The notes beneath the pieces were generated by a model that saw only the letters and a list, made by a program, of their open reading frames with translations, searched no databases and was not told the DNA's origin. DNA of 64,000 bases from Photobacterium aphoticum (lineage in GTDB: Bacteria; Pseudomonadota; Gammaproteobacteria; Enterobacterales; Vibrionaceae): assembly GCF_001029435.1 (NCBI RefSeq), contig NZ_LDOV01000030.1, positions 62,001 through 126,000 of the forward strand, read 5' to 3'. The translations under genes and the position numbers were made by a program. Shown in pieces: positions 44,676 through 54,400 of the stretch; within the stretch, counting starts at the first letter, position 1, and each line of letters starts with the position of its first letter.

Positions 44676-47600
44676 CTAATGACGCGGAAAACGATAAAGC
44701 GGATGTCCCGGTTGCGGCTGGGTTCTTGACTCAGGCACCGGTGAAATGCGCGGTGAGTTGATAGGCTTCCCTTGCCAGATTAACTCACACTGATCGCTGC
44801 CATCCCGAGGAAGCGGCTTTTCCAGTAACCAGCGCAGCGGCGAAATCACCGGGCTGGTGGTAAAGCGCACTGAGGTTTCTAAAATCGCTGCCAGCGGCAC
44901 GGTAAAGTCAAAATGTTCAAACTCCCCGAAAACCTCGACCGGCGTTTGCAGGCTGAAGATTTGTGCACGTTTGGATTGCGGTTGCAGATACACCGAGAAA
45001 TCTCGCGCCGCATAACTGGCGTTGAAATCCCCTTTCACCTGAATGCGGGTGGTATCTAACAACAGATCCCGCTCTTTCATGGTGCCGTTGGTGATATCGA
45101 AACCGCCTGCCACACAGTTCAGTACCGACGGATCATTGTTGGTGAAGGTCGGCACAATGGCATCGGTCAGGCTGACGGCCCACAGATCAATCAGGTTGGC
45201 ATCATAGGCTTTAGGCCACACAGAAAAGCCAAGGAAGCCGTTGGCATTATTCAGCAGGGTATCCGGTGAGTTCGCTAAGCTGGTGAGCGAGAACTGACTG
45301 CTCACGCGGCCATGCATCTCCGTGTCCGGTGACAGACGACGCGCCAATACACCGTAATCGAAGTTATCGACCTTGCCGTTCAAGGCAATATCAAACATCT
45401 CGCCCTTGGCCCGAATCGTACTGTCGATGTGGATGTTCCCGCCCGGTAACTGAATGTAGAGCGGATTCAAGGTGAACACGCCATCTTGCAACTGCCAGTC
45501 CAGTCGACCTGCGCCAAGCCAGTCTTTGCCGGATCGCACTTCATCCACCGCTAACGAGAAACGGGCATTGAGCGCATTTAATCCGTCTGGGCTGATCAGC
45601 GAAGCCGGTTTCGCATCTTCTGTCACGGCTGGCTTTGGTTGGGCTGTCGGTTCATTGGTTTTTTGAACAGTGCCTTTTTGAGCTGTGTCTGTTTGAATAG
45701 CGCCTTTTTGATCAGCGGCCTTCGCGTCCTGCCATGCTTGCCAGTCATCCACCTTGAAATCATCCAGCTGAATGAATGGGGCAGTTAAGACGAGGCTCGC
45801 AGTCGGGCGGTCATTGCTTGTCCCTGTACTGTCAGCCTTTTTGTGACTGTTGCCTGCTAAGCGTGGCGGAATGAACGCGCCGTTGCCGCGCAATTGGCTT
45901 TCATTAACCTGAATCAGTAAATCCTTGAGGTGATAGCCTGCGTGATCCATCGCTAGTTTGCCGTTCACCGTAACGGGGCCGTAAGGCGGTAAATCAATCG
46001 CGGCAAAATCTTCTAAGCGATCCAGATTAGGCGTAAACGCGTGGAACGTCAGGTTGAGTTTTTTCGGATCCACCGGCAGGGCCACTTGTGATGAGGCGTC
46101 AACACGCATGTCACCCAACGAGAAAGCCAGATCAACCGGCAGCGCGGTACGGCCGTCGTTGGCGGCTTTCAGTGACAGCGAATTTAGGCGTAGTGCCATC
46201 GGTTTATTGGCGGCATTGCCGGACAGGGTCAGGGCGGTATCCGTGTCAGGACCCGTGACAAAGCGGCCTTCATCGATGTTCAGGGTCAATGCTTTGCCGG
46301 TGTAAGTGTCTGCTAACTTCGCGTAGCCGCCGTGTAACAGGGCCTCGACTTGGGTGTGCTCCATCAACTCCAGCAGGGTGCGACCTACCACCGCGACGGA
46401 CAATTCCGCGTGCTGTAAGCGCATGTCGAGATCATCGGCAATATCAAAACGTGCGGCGATGTCGCCGATGTTTGGTTGCTCGACCGACAGGTTGAGTGCG
46501 GCATCGATGTGCGCCGCATTGATCCCCGCATTCAAATGGCCTTTGATGTCACTGCCTGCATAGCGCGCATGGATCGGTGCATTGCGCAGTTTGCCATCGC
46601 GGATTTTGCCGTTGAATGACAGATCATCAATGCTCTGTTTGCCCCACATAAAGCGATCAGCATTGAAGTGCAAATCTGCATCGGCAATCACCAAATCACT
46701 GCCCAGTAGCGGCACATTCAGGTTCACGCCTTGAGTAGGCACGGTTTGCTCAACTTGTGGCATCTCTTCATCATCAATGAAATGACCAAACTGGGTCAGA
46801 TCCAGACGTGAAAAGTCGGCCTTCACGGCTAAAAATGGTACGTGTGAGGCGGTGCTCTGTTGCCCGTGAGCTTGTGCGTCAGTTCGGGTGTCAGTCTGGG
46901 GGTGGGCGTCGGCAGGGCGCCAGCGTAGGCTCATCTTCCCTTCACTGTTGAGTAAGCACAGGCTAGGGATGTTCAGGTTGATCCAGCCATTTTCATACCG
47001 CACTTTGCCGTCCACGTTGATTTCACCGTTGACGTTTGCGGTTCCCAGCCACGGGCTGAGCAGAGCGGCATCGCTGCTTTGAATGTCTACATCAAACCAA
47101 CTGCCTTCCTGCCAGCGGGTTTGTCGCAGCAGACCTTCTGCCGTCATGTTAATGGCCGGGCTGTCGACGGTTAAGCGGGCTGGCCAGTCACGCCCCAGCA
47201 TGATGTCTTGCAGGTTACCGGCTTGGGCGTCAATGTTTACTGGCACACCCATCAGTTGGCCCTGAATGTTGGAGTGAAACGGCACGTGCAAGCCGGCATT
47301 GAGGCGGGCTTTATCAATGCTCAATTGTGCGCCGTAGCCCCATGTCACTTCTGCCTTATCCATTGCCAGTGCCAGCTGAGAATTATCCAGCCATTCACTG
47401 AGTTTTGTGCCTTCGGTGGTGACAGATAGCTGCGCGCGATCTAAATGTCCTTGCGCGTTGTGGATCCCGGTCAGCCAGCGTGCCATTTCCCCGAGCGGCG
47501 AATTGTTCGCGCCCAGAGTGATGTTTAAATGGGATGACCATTGGGTGGCATCCAGCGTGGCTTCGCCCCGAAACGGAACATTAGCGATATCGGCAGTCAC

Positions 47601-48950
47601 CGGGGCAGATAACAGTCCTTCGTCGCCCTCAATACCGAGTGACAGGTTTTCAACAGGTGTGCCGAGCCCAAGAATTTCATCAATGGTGACAGAGAGCGAG
47701 GTACTGGTTTTGTTCAGCCATTGATCCAAGGCTTGCTGTAACGGCGAGGGTTGTGGCGGTGCACCAAAGGCCCGCATCATCATCTGAGGTTGTGGGGCAA
47801 GCCACGGGCGCAGGTCGATTTGCTTGAGTGCCAAGTGACCATCAATGGTGTTGTGCTGTCCCAGCGCGATATCTAACTGACCGCTGCCTTGGGTGACCGG
47901 ACTGTCGATGTGTAACTCGTTGATTGAAAGCGTATCGGCCGACACATGCAGGCGCGTAGTGATGTTCAGCGGCGCAATGTATTTGATGTCCAGCCCGAGC
48001 AAGCTCGCCAGCGGGCGGGTGTCTTGCCAGGTCAGTGCAACATCGGCTTGAGTTTGGCCTTGCGATGGCGGTTGTACGTCGGCATTGATGGCGATGTGTG
48101 CGCCGGCGAAGTCACCGTCCATCTTAAGGTGACCGCGTTGCTGGTTGATCAGGCTGTCGAGATCACCCACAAGATCCAGCGTGTACGATTGGCCGATGGC
48201 TTCCCCGTTGGCGGTGAGCTGCCATTGGGTGTTTGACACATCGTTGCTAAGAGAAGCGCTACGGTTACCCGAATCGAGAGAGTCGACAGGCGCTAAATGC
48301 AGTTCATGCAAATAGGTATCAATGTACTGACGTTGTTGTTGATCGTCGTACACCAGCGACAGGTTTTTCGCACTGATAGGATTACTCAGTGCCAGCGTGA
48401 ACGCCGGGCTGTCGGTCGCGGCAAGCTCGCTTGCTTGCGCTTGAGCATTCACTTGCGCATTGAGATGCGGTTTCACCAGAGGCTTCACCAGCCAGTTCGC
48501 CTCACCTTGGGCATCTTTCCCCAGATAGACGGCAATGTCTTCCAGCGCGAGGTGCTCTAAGGCAATGGTGTGGTGTAACAAAGGCAGTAGCGCAATTTGC
48601 GCTTCCAATTTGCCGGATGAGACTAACGGCTGCCAGTTAAAAGCATCGGTATTGGCGATGGTGACGCCGTTGAGGCTAATCGCCGGTTGGAATGACAGGG
48701 TGAGGTGAATATCCCCCTGAATCTGTGTGGTGCGATCTAAATGGGTGGTCAGCCAGTCGCTGATCTCGGTGCGGTAGGGCGTCAGGTCGAGATTGACGCC
48801 GTAGCCGAGCAGGGCGGTGGTCATGGCGACAGGGGTGAACAATCCCCAGCCCAACCATTTTAGATAGCGTGGACGCTTAGGCGCAGGTTTTTGATTTTTT
48901 TTATTATCAATAGCTGTGGCGGCTGATTGATTCTCTGAGCTGATAGTCAT
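44676..48950 (-). CDS. large AsmA-family envelope protein
   Basis: A protein of about 1424 residues. One N-terminal membrane helix (KWLGWGLFTPVAMTTALLGYG) is followed by the AsmA N-terminal pattern (TTHLDRTTQIQGDIHLTLSFQPAISLNGVTIAN...) and a very long beta-rich region of repeated strands typical of AsmA/TamB-type lipid-bridge proteins. The C-terminal AsmA-like domain (LDWQLQDGVFTLNPLYIQLPGGNIH) is near 1150. A linker at about 1100-1130 is rich in Lys, Gln, Thr and Pro (TAQKGTVQKTNEPTAQPKPAV). AsmA-like proteins are proposed to carry phospholipids between membranes. The start is uncertain: ATG 48950 or GTG 48995, neither with a good ribosome site. Confidence 0.85.
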   Translation of the reverse strand: MTISSENQSAATAIDNKKNQKPAPKRPRYLKWLGWGLFTPVAMTTALLGYGVNLDLTPYRTEISDWLTTHLDRTTQIQGDIHLTLSFQPAISLNGVTIANTDAFNWQPLVSSGKLEAQIALLPLLHHTIALEHLALEDIAVYLGKDAQGEANWLVKPLVKPHLNAQVNAQAQASELAATDSPAFTLALSNPISAKNLSLVYDDQQQRQYIDTYLHELHLAPVDSLDSGNRSASLSNDVSNTQWQLTANGEAIGQSYTLDLVGDLDSLINQQRGHLKMDGDFAGAHIAINADVQPPSQGQTQADVALTWQDTRPLASLLGLDIKYIAPLNITTRLHVSADTLSINELHIDSPVTQGSGQLDIALGQHNTIDGHLALKQIDLRPWLAPQPQMMMRAFGAPPQPSPLQQALDQWLNKTSTSLSVTIDEILGLGTPVENLSLGIEGDEGLLSAPVTADIANVPFRGEATLDATQWSSHLNITLGANNSPLGEMARWLTGIHNAQGHLDRAQLSVTTEGTKLSEWLDNSQLALAMDKAEVTWGYGAQLSIDKARLNAGLHVPFHSNIQGQLMGVPVNIDAQAGNLQDIMLGRDWPARLTVDSPAINMTAEGLLRQTRWQEGSWFDVDIQSSDAALLSPWLGTANVNGEINVDGKVRYENGWINLNIPSLCLLNSEGKMSLRWRPADAHPQTDTRTDAQAHGQQSTASHVPFLAVKADFSRLDLTQFGHFIDDEEMPQVEQTVPTQGVNLNVPLLGSDLVIADADLHFNADRFMWGKQSIDDLSFNGKIRDGKLRNAPIHARYAGSDIKGHLNAGINAAHIDAALNLSVEQPNIGDIAARFDIADDLDMRLQHAELSVAVVGRTLLELMEHTQVEALLHGGYAKLADTYTGKALTLNIDEGRFVTGPDTDTALTLSGNAANKPMALRLNSLSLKAANDGRTALPVDLAFSLGDMRVDASSQVALPVDPKKLNLTFHAFTPNLDRLEDFAAIDLPPYGPVTVNGKLAMDHAGYHLKDLLIQVNESQLRGNGAFIPPRLAGNSHKKADSTGTSNDRPTASLVLTAPFIQLDDFKVDDWQAWQDAKAADQKGAIQTDTAQKGTVQKTNEPTAQPKPAVTEDAKPASLISPDGLNALNARFSLAVDEVRSGKDWLGAGRLDWQLQDGVFTLNPLYIQLPGGNIHIDSTIRAKGEMFDIALNGKVDNFDYGVLARRLSPDTEMHGRVSSQFSLTSLANSPDTLLNNANGFLGFSVWPKAYDANLIDLWAVSLTDAIVPTFTNNDPSVLNCVAGGFDITNGTMKERDLLLDTTRIQVKGDFNASYAARDFSVYLQPQSKRAQIFSLQTPVEVFGEFEHFDFTVPLAAILETSVRFTTSPVISPLRWLLEKPLPRDGSDQCELIWQGKPINSPRISPVPESRTQPQPGHPLYRFPRH

Positions 48951-49320
48951 TGCCGATGAGGTGCCATTCTGTGGGTAAGCATCAAGGGATCCCACCTGGG
49001 ATCGTGTTTTCTATTGAGGCTGTGGTGTGTCGTTTTTGTCGCTGGAATATATCATGTTTTTGTCGCTTTTGGGATGCAACATCCACTGCTAATGGCAAAG
49101 TGTGAAAAATTTGACGCTGTCTTGCGTGGTTTTTGTGGCACATCATCACGCCGCTTTCGGCTGGGTCTTTCGGTTCGGTATAGGATTCGAGAATCGATAC
49201 TGAGGGCAGATCTGCGGGACGCTGGGCTGATTTATTACTCATTTTGATAATCAGGATGATTACGAACGATTTGAATCATGATCATGGCCTTCGTACACTG
49301 CCAGTATCAGGGAGGTATGC

Positions 49321-50040
49321 ATGATAGCGAATAGACACCACACGTCCGCCGGATCACCCCGTCAGGATGTGATGCTGAACGGCTTAACACTCAATGCATT
49401 AACGTCCGGTTATGAAGTGAATGCGCACGATCCTTGCTCGGTGATCTTACCCACAGGGCAGCATTTGGCGCTCTCAGGGCCATCAGGGTGCGGCAAATCG
49501 AGCTTGTTGCATGTCTTGGCAGGATTACAGCCCGCAAACACCGGCACCTTTCGGTGGCAGGGGAGGACGATCAGTGAGGACACACTCACCTGGTGGCGTC
49601 AGCAGTGCTGCTATGTGCCGCAGATGCCCATTATGGGCGGCGAGCATTTACGTCAGGCGCTGCTGTTACCGTGGCAATTGCAGGCCACCACCGCCCCCAT
49701 GCCGGACGATGACACGCTGCAGGCGTTACTCGCCAAAGTAAAGATTGTCCATGGTTTGGATAAACCTGTTTCGACCCTGTCGGGCGGGGAAAAGCAGCGT
49801 GTCGCTATTGTGCGGGCATTGTTGCTCAACCGGCCGGTCTGGCTGATGGACGAGCCCACGTCTGCGTTGGATCCCGCCAGCCGCGATACGGTGATGGCGC
49901 TGTTAGCGAAGCAATCACTGACCATTGTCTCGGTGTCTCATGATCCCCATTGGCTTGCGAGTGCCGATCAGCAGCATGTGATGCAAGGCCAAGGTGTTGA
50001 TGAATGCACCGCGTCAGTGATGGGAAGTGGGTCTGAATGA
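49321..50040 (+). CDS. fetA: ABC ATPase of FetA type
   Basis: A 239-residue ABC ATPase: Walker A GPSGCGKSS at about 58-66, signature LSGGEKQRVAIVRALL, Walker B VWLMDEPTSALD and switch SVSHDPHWL. Its partner, 9 bases downstream, is a FetB-type permease. FetAB of Escherichia coli exports iron and improves resistance to oxidative stress. The first residues (MIANRHHTSAGSPRQD) are probably real, as GGGAGG lies 6-7 bases upstream of ATG. Confidence 0.85.
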   Translation: MIANRHHTSAGSPRQDVMLNGLTLNALTSGYEVNAHDPCSVILPTGQHLALSGPSGCGKSSLLHVLAGLQPANTGTFRWQGRTISEDTLTWWRQQCCYVPQMPIMGGEHLRQALLLPWQLQATTAPMPDDDTLQALLAKVKIVHGLDKPVSTLSGGEKQRVAIVRALLLNRPVWLMDEPTSALDPASRDTVMALLAKQSLTIVSVSHDPHWLASADQQHVMQGQGVDECTASVMGSGSE

Positions 50041-50049
50041 GGAAGAAAG

Positions 50050-50820
50050 ATGGATAGCGCATTGTCGATCAGCTATTGGGCGCTAGGCGGTTTTTATCTG
50101 TTGTTGCTTTTGCCGATGCTGGTGTTTTACCGCTGGCAATTAGGGTTGAGCAAAACCCTGATCTCTGCCGCGCTGCGCATGACAGTACAGCTCAGTATTG
50201 TCGGCCTTTACCTGCAAACCTTGTTCGCCTTTCAAAACCCGTGGCTCAACTCATTATGGCTGTCGGTGATGATTGGTGTCGCCGGTGTGGCGATTTGCCG
50301 CCGCGCGGAGGTGCCGGTCAAAAAAGTCATGCCCGCATTGATCACGGGGTTGGTGCTGGGGCTGTTATCCGTGTTACCGGCGTTGCTGGCGGGGGTGATT
50401 CAGGTCTCGCCGTGGTGGCAGGCACAGTATTTGATCCCGGTGGCGGGCATGTTACTGGGTAACTGTTTGGCGGCCAATGTGCTGGCACTGGAGCGTTGGT
50501 ACAGTGCATTAAAAGATAAGCAGGATGAATACCGTTTTTATGTCGCATTAGGGGCACCGCAGCCTGCCTTGCCCTTTGTGCGCATTGCCGTAAAAGCAGC
50601 ATTAGGCCCGCAATTGGCATCGATGACCACGTTAGGCATTGTGAGTTTGCCCGGCATGATGACCGGCCAGATCTTAGGGGGCACCGAGCCCTTGTTGGCG
50701 GTGAAGTATCAGTTGGTGATCATGGTGGCGATATTCATTACGGCCAGCGTGTCGGTATGCACGACGTTAGCCCTTGCCAGTCGGTCGGCGTTCAACCGTT
50801 ATGGGCAGCTGATTTGGTAG
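50050..50820 (+). CDS. fetB: FetB-type permease (UPF0014)
   Basis: A 256-residue permease with about seven hydrophobic segments. Family motifs are LRMTVQLSIVGLYLQ, MIGVAGVAICRRAEVP, YLIPVAGMLLGNCLAANVLALERW and GIVSLPGMMTGQILGGTEPLLAVKYQLVIM, all characteristic of the UPF0014/FetB family. It starts 9 bases after fetA with AGGAAGAA upstream, so the two are translationally close. Iron export is the known role of the family. Confidence 0.9.
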   Translation: MDSALSISYWALGGFYLLLLLPMLVFYRWQLGLSKTLISAALRMTVQLSIVGLYLQTLFAFQNPWLNSLWLSVMIGVAGVAICRRAEVPVKKVMPALITGLVLGLLSVLPALLAGVIQVSPWWQAQYLIPVAGMLLGNCLAANVLALERWYSALKDKQDEYRFYVALGAPQPALPFVRIAVKAALGPQLASMTTLGIVSLPGMMTGQILGGTEPLLAVKYQLVIMVAIFITASVSVCTTLALASRSAFNRYGQLIW

Positions 50821-50899
50821 TGGTGATGATGTAGAGGGAGCGGTGTTGGTCGTGTAGGGGAGCGTGTGATGGGTATGATTGAAGGTAGCATGACGCAAA

Positions 50900-50928
50900 A
50901 ACAAAAATCCCCGGGCAAGCCGGGGATC
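50900..50928 (-). terminator. terminator of the YebC-family gene
   Basis: On the minus strand ATCCCCGG pairs with CCGGGGAT around a 5-base loop, followed by TTTTGTTTTTG. Confidence 0.85.
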
Positions 50929-50947
50929 TTCAAGAGAGGGTGACTGA

Positions 50948-51670
50948 TTAGTCAGCGATCTCTGCGTTGTGGTAAACGTTCTGCACGTCATCACAATCGT
51001 TTAGCGCGTCAAGGAATTTCTCGAACTTCGCCACGTCATCGCCAGAAAGCTCTGTCATTGTCTGTGGTACGAAAGAAATTTCTTCTACGTCTAGTGTCAC
51101 TTCAGGCATGGTTGCCGCTAGTGCGTTCTTCACTTTGAAGAATTCAGTGTGCGGTGCAAATACAGTGATCACGCCGTCTTCACACTCGATGTCAGATACG
51201 TCTGCATCTTCCATCATTAGGTTTTCTAGTACGACTTCTTCATCGTCGCCAGCAAACTGGAATACAGCTTGGTGTTCGAACATGTGTGCCGCAGTACCTG
51301 GAGAGCCAATTTTCGCGCCGTTCTTCACGAAGCACTGACGTACGTCCATGAAAGTACGGTTGTTGTTGTCTGTTAGACAGTCAACGATAACCATACAGTT
51401 ACCTGGGCCAAAACCTTCGTAGCGAGCAGTTGCGAAATCTTCACCGCCGCCACCTTTCGCCTTGTCGATCGCTTTTTCGATAACGTGGCTAGGTACCTGA
51501 TCTTTTTTCGCTTTCTCAATCATGCGTTTCAGGGAAAGGTTTGTGTCAGGGTCGATACCGCCGTTTTTCGCAATTACGTAAATTTCTTTACCGTATTTTG
51601 AATAAACTTTGATTTTTGCGCCCTGAGTTTTCGCCATAGAGGCTTTACGGACTTCAAAACTGCGTCCCAT
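50948..51670 (-). CDS. YebC/PmpR-family protein (YeeN type)
   Basis: A 240-residue protein of the YebC/TACO1 family. It begins [38 protein letters not shown], the N-terminus of the YeeN branch. The core [44 protein letters not shown] is the family signature, and acidic C-terminal segments follow. YebC proteins act on transcription or, by recent work, relieve ribosome stalling. The start at 51670 lies behind AAGAGAG. Single gene with a terminator. Confidence 0.9.
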   Translation of the reverse strand: MGRSFEVRKASMAKTQGAKIKVYSKYGKEIYVIAKNGGIDPDTNLSLKRMIEKAKKDQVPSHVIEKAIDKAKGGGGEDFATARYEGFGPGNCMVIVDCLTDNNNRTFMDVRQCFVKNGAKIGSPGTAAHMFEHQAVFQFAGDDEEVVLENLMMEDADVSDIECEDGVITVFAPHTEFFKVKNALAATMPEVTLDVEEISFVPQTMTELSGDDVAKFEKFLDALNDCDDVQNVYHNAEIAD

Positions 51671-51901
51671 AGGAATCACTCTCTTTTTGATATTTGGGAT
51701 TTCTGTTGGACGCGGATTTTACCAGTAAGCACGGCGCTATGGCTAGGGGTAATGCGTGTTCTGAAGCGGGGATTACTGCAATAGATCAATTTATGGGTTG
51801 AATTTCGCCGTCTTACTTGCAGTCATGCGCTGTAGCGATTATATATTCCGCTGCAAAACGGATGATTTCCCAGCAATGGGACGAGAGAAGAGCAATACAA
51901 A

Positions 51902-52213
51902 ATGAAGATTGTAGCAGTAACCGCCTGCCCAACAGGGATAGCACACACTTATATGGCCGCCGTCGAGCTGAAAAAAGCCGCGCAGCAGCTGGGTGTGCAG
52001 ATCATGGTCGAAACCCAAGGTGCCATGGGCATTGAGAATCCACTCAGTGTGCAGGACATTGGCCGCGCCGATGTGGTGTTGATTGCCTCGGATATCGAAA
52101 TCGAGCACCGTGCCCGCTTTACCGGCAGCAAAATTCACTGTGTGACCATTGAAGATGTGCTGACCGATCCTATTAGCGTGATCAAACGTTGTGAGGCATT
52201 CAGCCAAGCATGA
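51902..52213 (+). CDS. stand-alone PTS fructose-family IIB component
   Basis: A 103-residue IIB protein. The phosphocysteine is in VAVTACPTGIAHTYMAAVELKKAA (Cys9). It resembles the IIB domain of the EIIABC encoded at 54401, which has TGCPAGVAHTYLAAEALEKGA. The stop overlaps the next start (ATGA at 52210-52213), so translation is coupled. The same gene order, IIB, IIA-like, AraC regulator, EIIABC, manA, is what I recall from Vibrio cholerae VC1823-VC1827. Confidence 0.9.
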   Translation: MKIVAVTACPTGIAHTYMAAVELKKAAQQLGVQIMVETQGAMGIENPLSVQDIGRADVVLIASDIEIEHRARFTGSKIHCVTIEDVLTDPISVIKRCEAFSQA

Positions 52214-53088
52214 TTGTTCGTCGCATTACGTTTCTTATCGGGGAAAAAGGTTTGCCGGCATGGGCGTTGAATCGCCTGAAAGTGTTGGCCGGGTATTTTC
52301 GCTCGATGGTGGTAATGCGCAATGTCTCGCAATGCAAATGGGCGGATGTGACGCAGCCGATGCGTATGATGACGCTGGGGACCCGCCCGTCTGAGTTGTG
52401 CCAGATATTGATTGAAGGGGCCGACGCCGAGTTGGCCGCAATAGTCCTGACCGATTTTATCGATGAGCATTGTTTGCTGGTGCAGGGCGGGCAGCGTCAT
52501 GTGCCGTTTTCCGTCGTCGCCCCCGCGTTTGCCCTGCCGTTTGCCTGCCTGTGGGACAGCGTGCCGTTTTCATTCCAGCCAGATACTGACGTAACGCTGG
52601 ATAAACGCGTGCTGCTCAGTGTGATGGCCGATTGCGTGGCCGCGAAGCAGGCTGCTATTTCAAATGACAGTGCAAATGACAGTGCAAATAACAGTGCTGA
52701 TGAAGCTGCCGACGCAGATCAGCCGCTGAATACGGCGTTATTGAAACAGTTGCTGGCACGCGAAGCGGTCTCTTCAACCTGCATGGGTAACGGTATCGCC
52801 TTACCGCATGTGATGAGCCCGTTGGTGACCTGTCCGCATGTGGTCAGCATGCCACTGACACAACCACTGGATTGGGGCTCAAACCGAGGCCCGGTGACCC
52901 GCGTTATCGGTTTAGTGTTACCGCATCCGCCCCAACGCCCACACTTAATGGCGTTCTCCGCCTTTTCCCAAGCCTTGTTGAACCCGGATTTTTGCCACAT
53001 TTTGGCCGATAACGATCAGACTGAGGTATTGGAAGCCATCATCAAGCATACCTTGGCTATGCCTTTTCAGGGGCAAGCCGAACGCTGA
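52210..53088 (+). CDS. degenerate HPr-like domain fused to PTS IIA (fructose family)
   Basis: A 292-residue protein. Residues about 1-95 align by eye to HPr (GEKGLPAWALNRLKVLAGYF, MRMMTLGTRPSELCQILIEGADAELAAIVL), but the catalytic His-Ala-Arg of GLHARPA is replaced by Pro-Ala-Trp. Residues about 150-170 are a low-complexity linker (NDSANDSANNSADEAADAD). The C-terminal 120 residues are a fructose-type IIA with LLAREAVSSTCMGNGIALPHV, His in LPHV being the phosphosite. The IIA part can probably still be phosphorylated, while the HPr part cannot. Coupled to the IIB gene. A regulatory rather than transport role is possible. Confidence 0.75.
   Translation: MIVRRITFLIGEKGLPAWALNRLKVLAGYFRSMVVMRNVSQCKWADVTQPMRMMTLGTRPSELCQILIEGADAELAAIVLTDFIDEHCLLVQGGQRHVPFSVVAPAFALPFACLWDSVPFSFQPDTDVTLDKRVLLSVMADCVAAKQAAISNDSANDSANNSADEAADADQPLNTALLKQLLAREAVSSTCMGNGIALPHVMSPLVTCPHVVSMPLTQPLDWGSNRGPVTRVIGLVLPHPPQRPHLMAFSAFSQALLNPDFCHILADNDQTEVLEAIIKHTLAMPFQGQAER
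52663..52698 (+). repeat. three 12-bp tandem repeats encoding Asn-Asp-Ser-Ala
   Basis: AATGACAGTGCA occurs twice and a third copy (AATAACAGTGCT) follows, giving the linker of the HPr-IIA fusion. Confidence 0.85.
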
Positions 53089-53108
53089 TCCCTCATTCAT
53101 TTATTCAT

Positions 53109-54092
53109 TCATTGCGCGGCGCGATAATCTGACGGTGTCAGTCCGGTTTTATTCTTAAACACCCGATAAAAATAGTTCACATCCTGAAACCCACAGCGGG
53201 TTGCCACTTCATGCAACCGGAAGGTGTATTTCTTGAGCATGAACTTGGCACGTTCAATTCGTACCCAGGTAATGTAATCGGCCATGCGCATGTGGCCCTG
53301 CTGGCGAAACAGGCGCGACAGGTGATTCGGCGTAATGTTGAAGCGCTTGGCAATGGATTCGCGGCTAATTGGCCGGTGGAAATTCTCCTGAATATAGATA
53401 CAAATACCCTGATAGAGATCTTCACTGCGTTTTTTACTGGTTTGGCTCGGCGCTTGCAGCATGTGCTGGCTGTAACTGAGCAGCGCTTGTAACAGGTGCG
53501 CATCCATCGGTTTTTGGATCGGCTCTTTGGCCAACGCATTCAGGGCCGACAGAATATGGTCGATGGCATGACCGGTACGGGTCGGAATACTGTGTTTTTG
53601 TACGTCATGGCAGGTAGTGTGCGCCCGTGCTTTACTGACCAAACTGAACCCGAGTTGACGACGGCCAAACAGCAAACTCAATACCGAACAGTCGGTGTCC
53701 CAGTCCGGCTTATTCCAGCAGTTGGGCGGAATGTACAGGGCGTCGCCCGCCATTACCGTCACCTTGGTGATCCCCAATTCCGGATCTTCCAATTCATTAA
53801 TATATTCCCCGCTGATCACCATTTCCAAACGCGGAAAGTTCACCTGATAGCTAAACGGCGGTGGCGTGTGCTGATCGCTGGCAAACCAGATCCGGTTGAA
53901 GTGTTCGCGTTCCGACAACAAGGTGTCGAGCAGGTGGTGAAAAACGTCGCTCATGTCAGTCTGTCCGTCATGGAAGGGAGATCCCATTTTGTGCAATGGG
54001 TGTGGCACATTATCCTGCGCAAAATAAGAGACGGCCACCTTTGTCCAAAAATCGGCGGCAATAGCGTGAACCAGATCACTCAAAATCATCAT
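53109..54092 (-). CDS. AraC-family regulator of the adjacent PTS genes
   Basis: A 327-residue AraC/XylS regulator. Residues about 1-180 are a cupin-like sensor domain (LEMVISGEYINE, ALYIPPNCWNKPDW). Residues about 225-325 hold two helix-turn-helix motifs (RESIAKRFNITPNHLSRLFRQQGH and LHEVATRCGFQDVNYFYRVFKNKTGLTPSDYR). It lies between the IIB/IIA-like pair and the EIIABC gene, convergent with the former and divergent from the latter, so it most probably controls both. Start ATG 54092; ATG 54089 is an equal alternative. Confidence 0.88.
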   Translation of the reverse strand: MMILSDLVHAIAADFWTKVAVSYFAQDNVPHPLHKMGSPFHDGQTDMSDVFHHLLDTLLSEREHFNRIWFASDQHTPPPFSYQVNFPRLEMVISGEYINELEDPELGITKVTVMAGDALYIPPNCWNKPDWDTDCSVLSLLFGRRQLGFSLVSKARAHTTCHDVQKHSIPTRTGHAIDHILSALNALAKEPIQKPMDAHLLQALLSYSQHMLQAPSQTSKKRSEDLYQGICIYIQENFHRPISRESIAKRFNITPNHLSRLFRQQGHMRMADYITWVRIERAKFMLKKYTFRLHEVATRCGFQDVNYFYRVFKNKTGLTPSDYRAAQ

Positions 54093-54243
54093 GTAGACAG
54101 CATTTTGGTGTTAGTTAAATCTAGTGAGTAAAAAATATTCGCTATAAGCAAGTGGGGTTTTATTGAGTGGGTTAATGATTTAAGTGTTTGTATTTGAATT
54201 ATTTTATGCTTTTGTTTCGTTGCTTGCCCCATCGTTTGATGAG

Positions 54244-54259
54244 TGAGAATTAGATCACA
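54244..54259 (+). promoter_or_regulatory. putative CRP site upstream of EIIABC
   Basis: TGAGA-ATTAGA-TCACA matches the CRP consensus TGTGA-N6-TCACA with one mismatch. It lies 142 bases upstream of the EIIABC start, in the region divergent with the AraC gene. Confidence 0.55.
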
Positions 54260-54400
54260 CTCTTTTCTATAGGTTACAAATTTCCAGTAAATGCCGTTCT
54301 GGTACACTATCTGCGTGGGTCAGATTGGCCGACAATATCCCCAACGACAACACACTGTCGAAGACAAATATAACGAGAAGTACAACAAGAGGGGATACTC

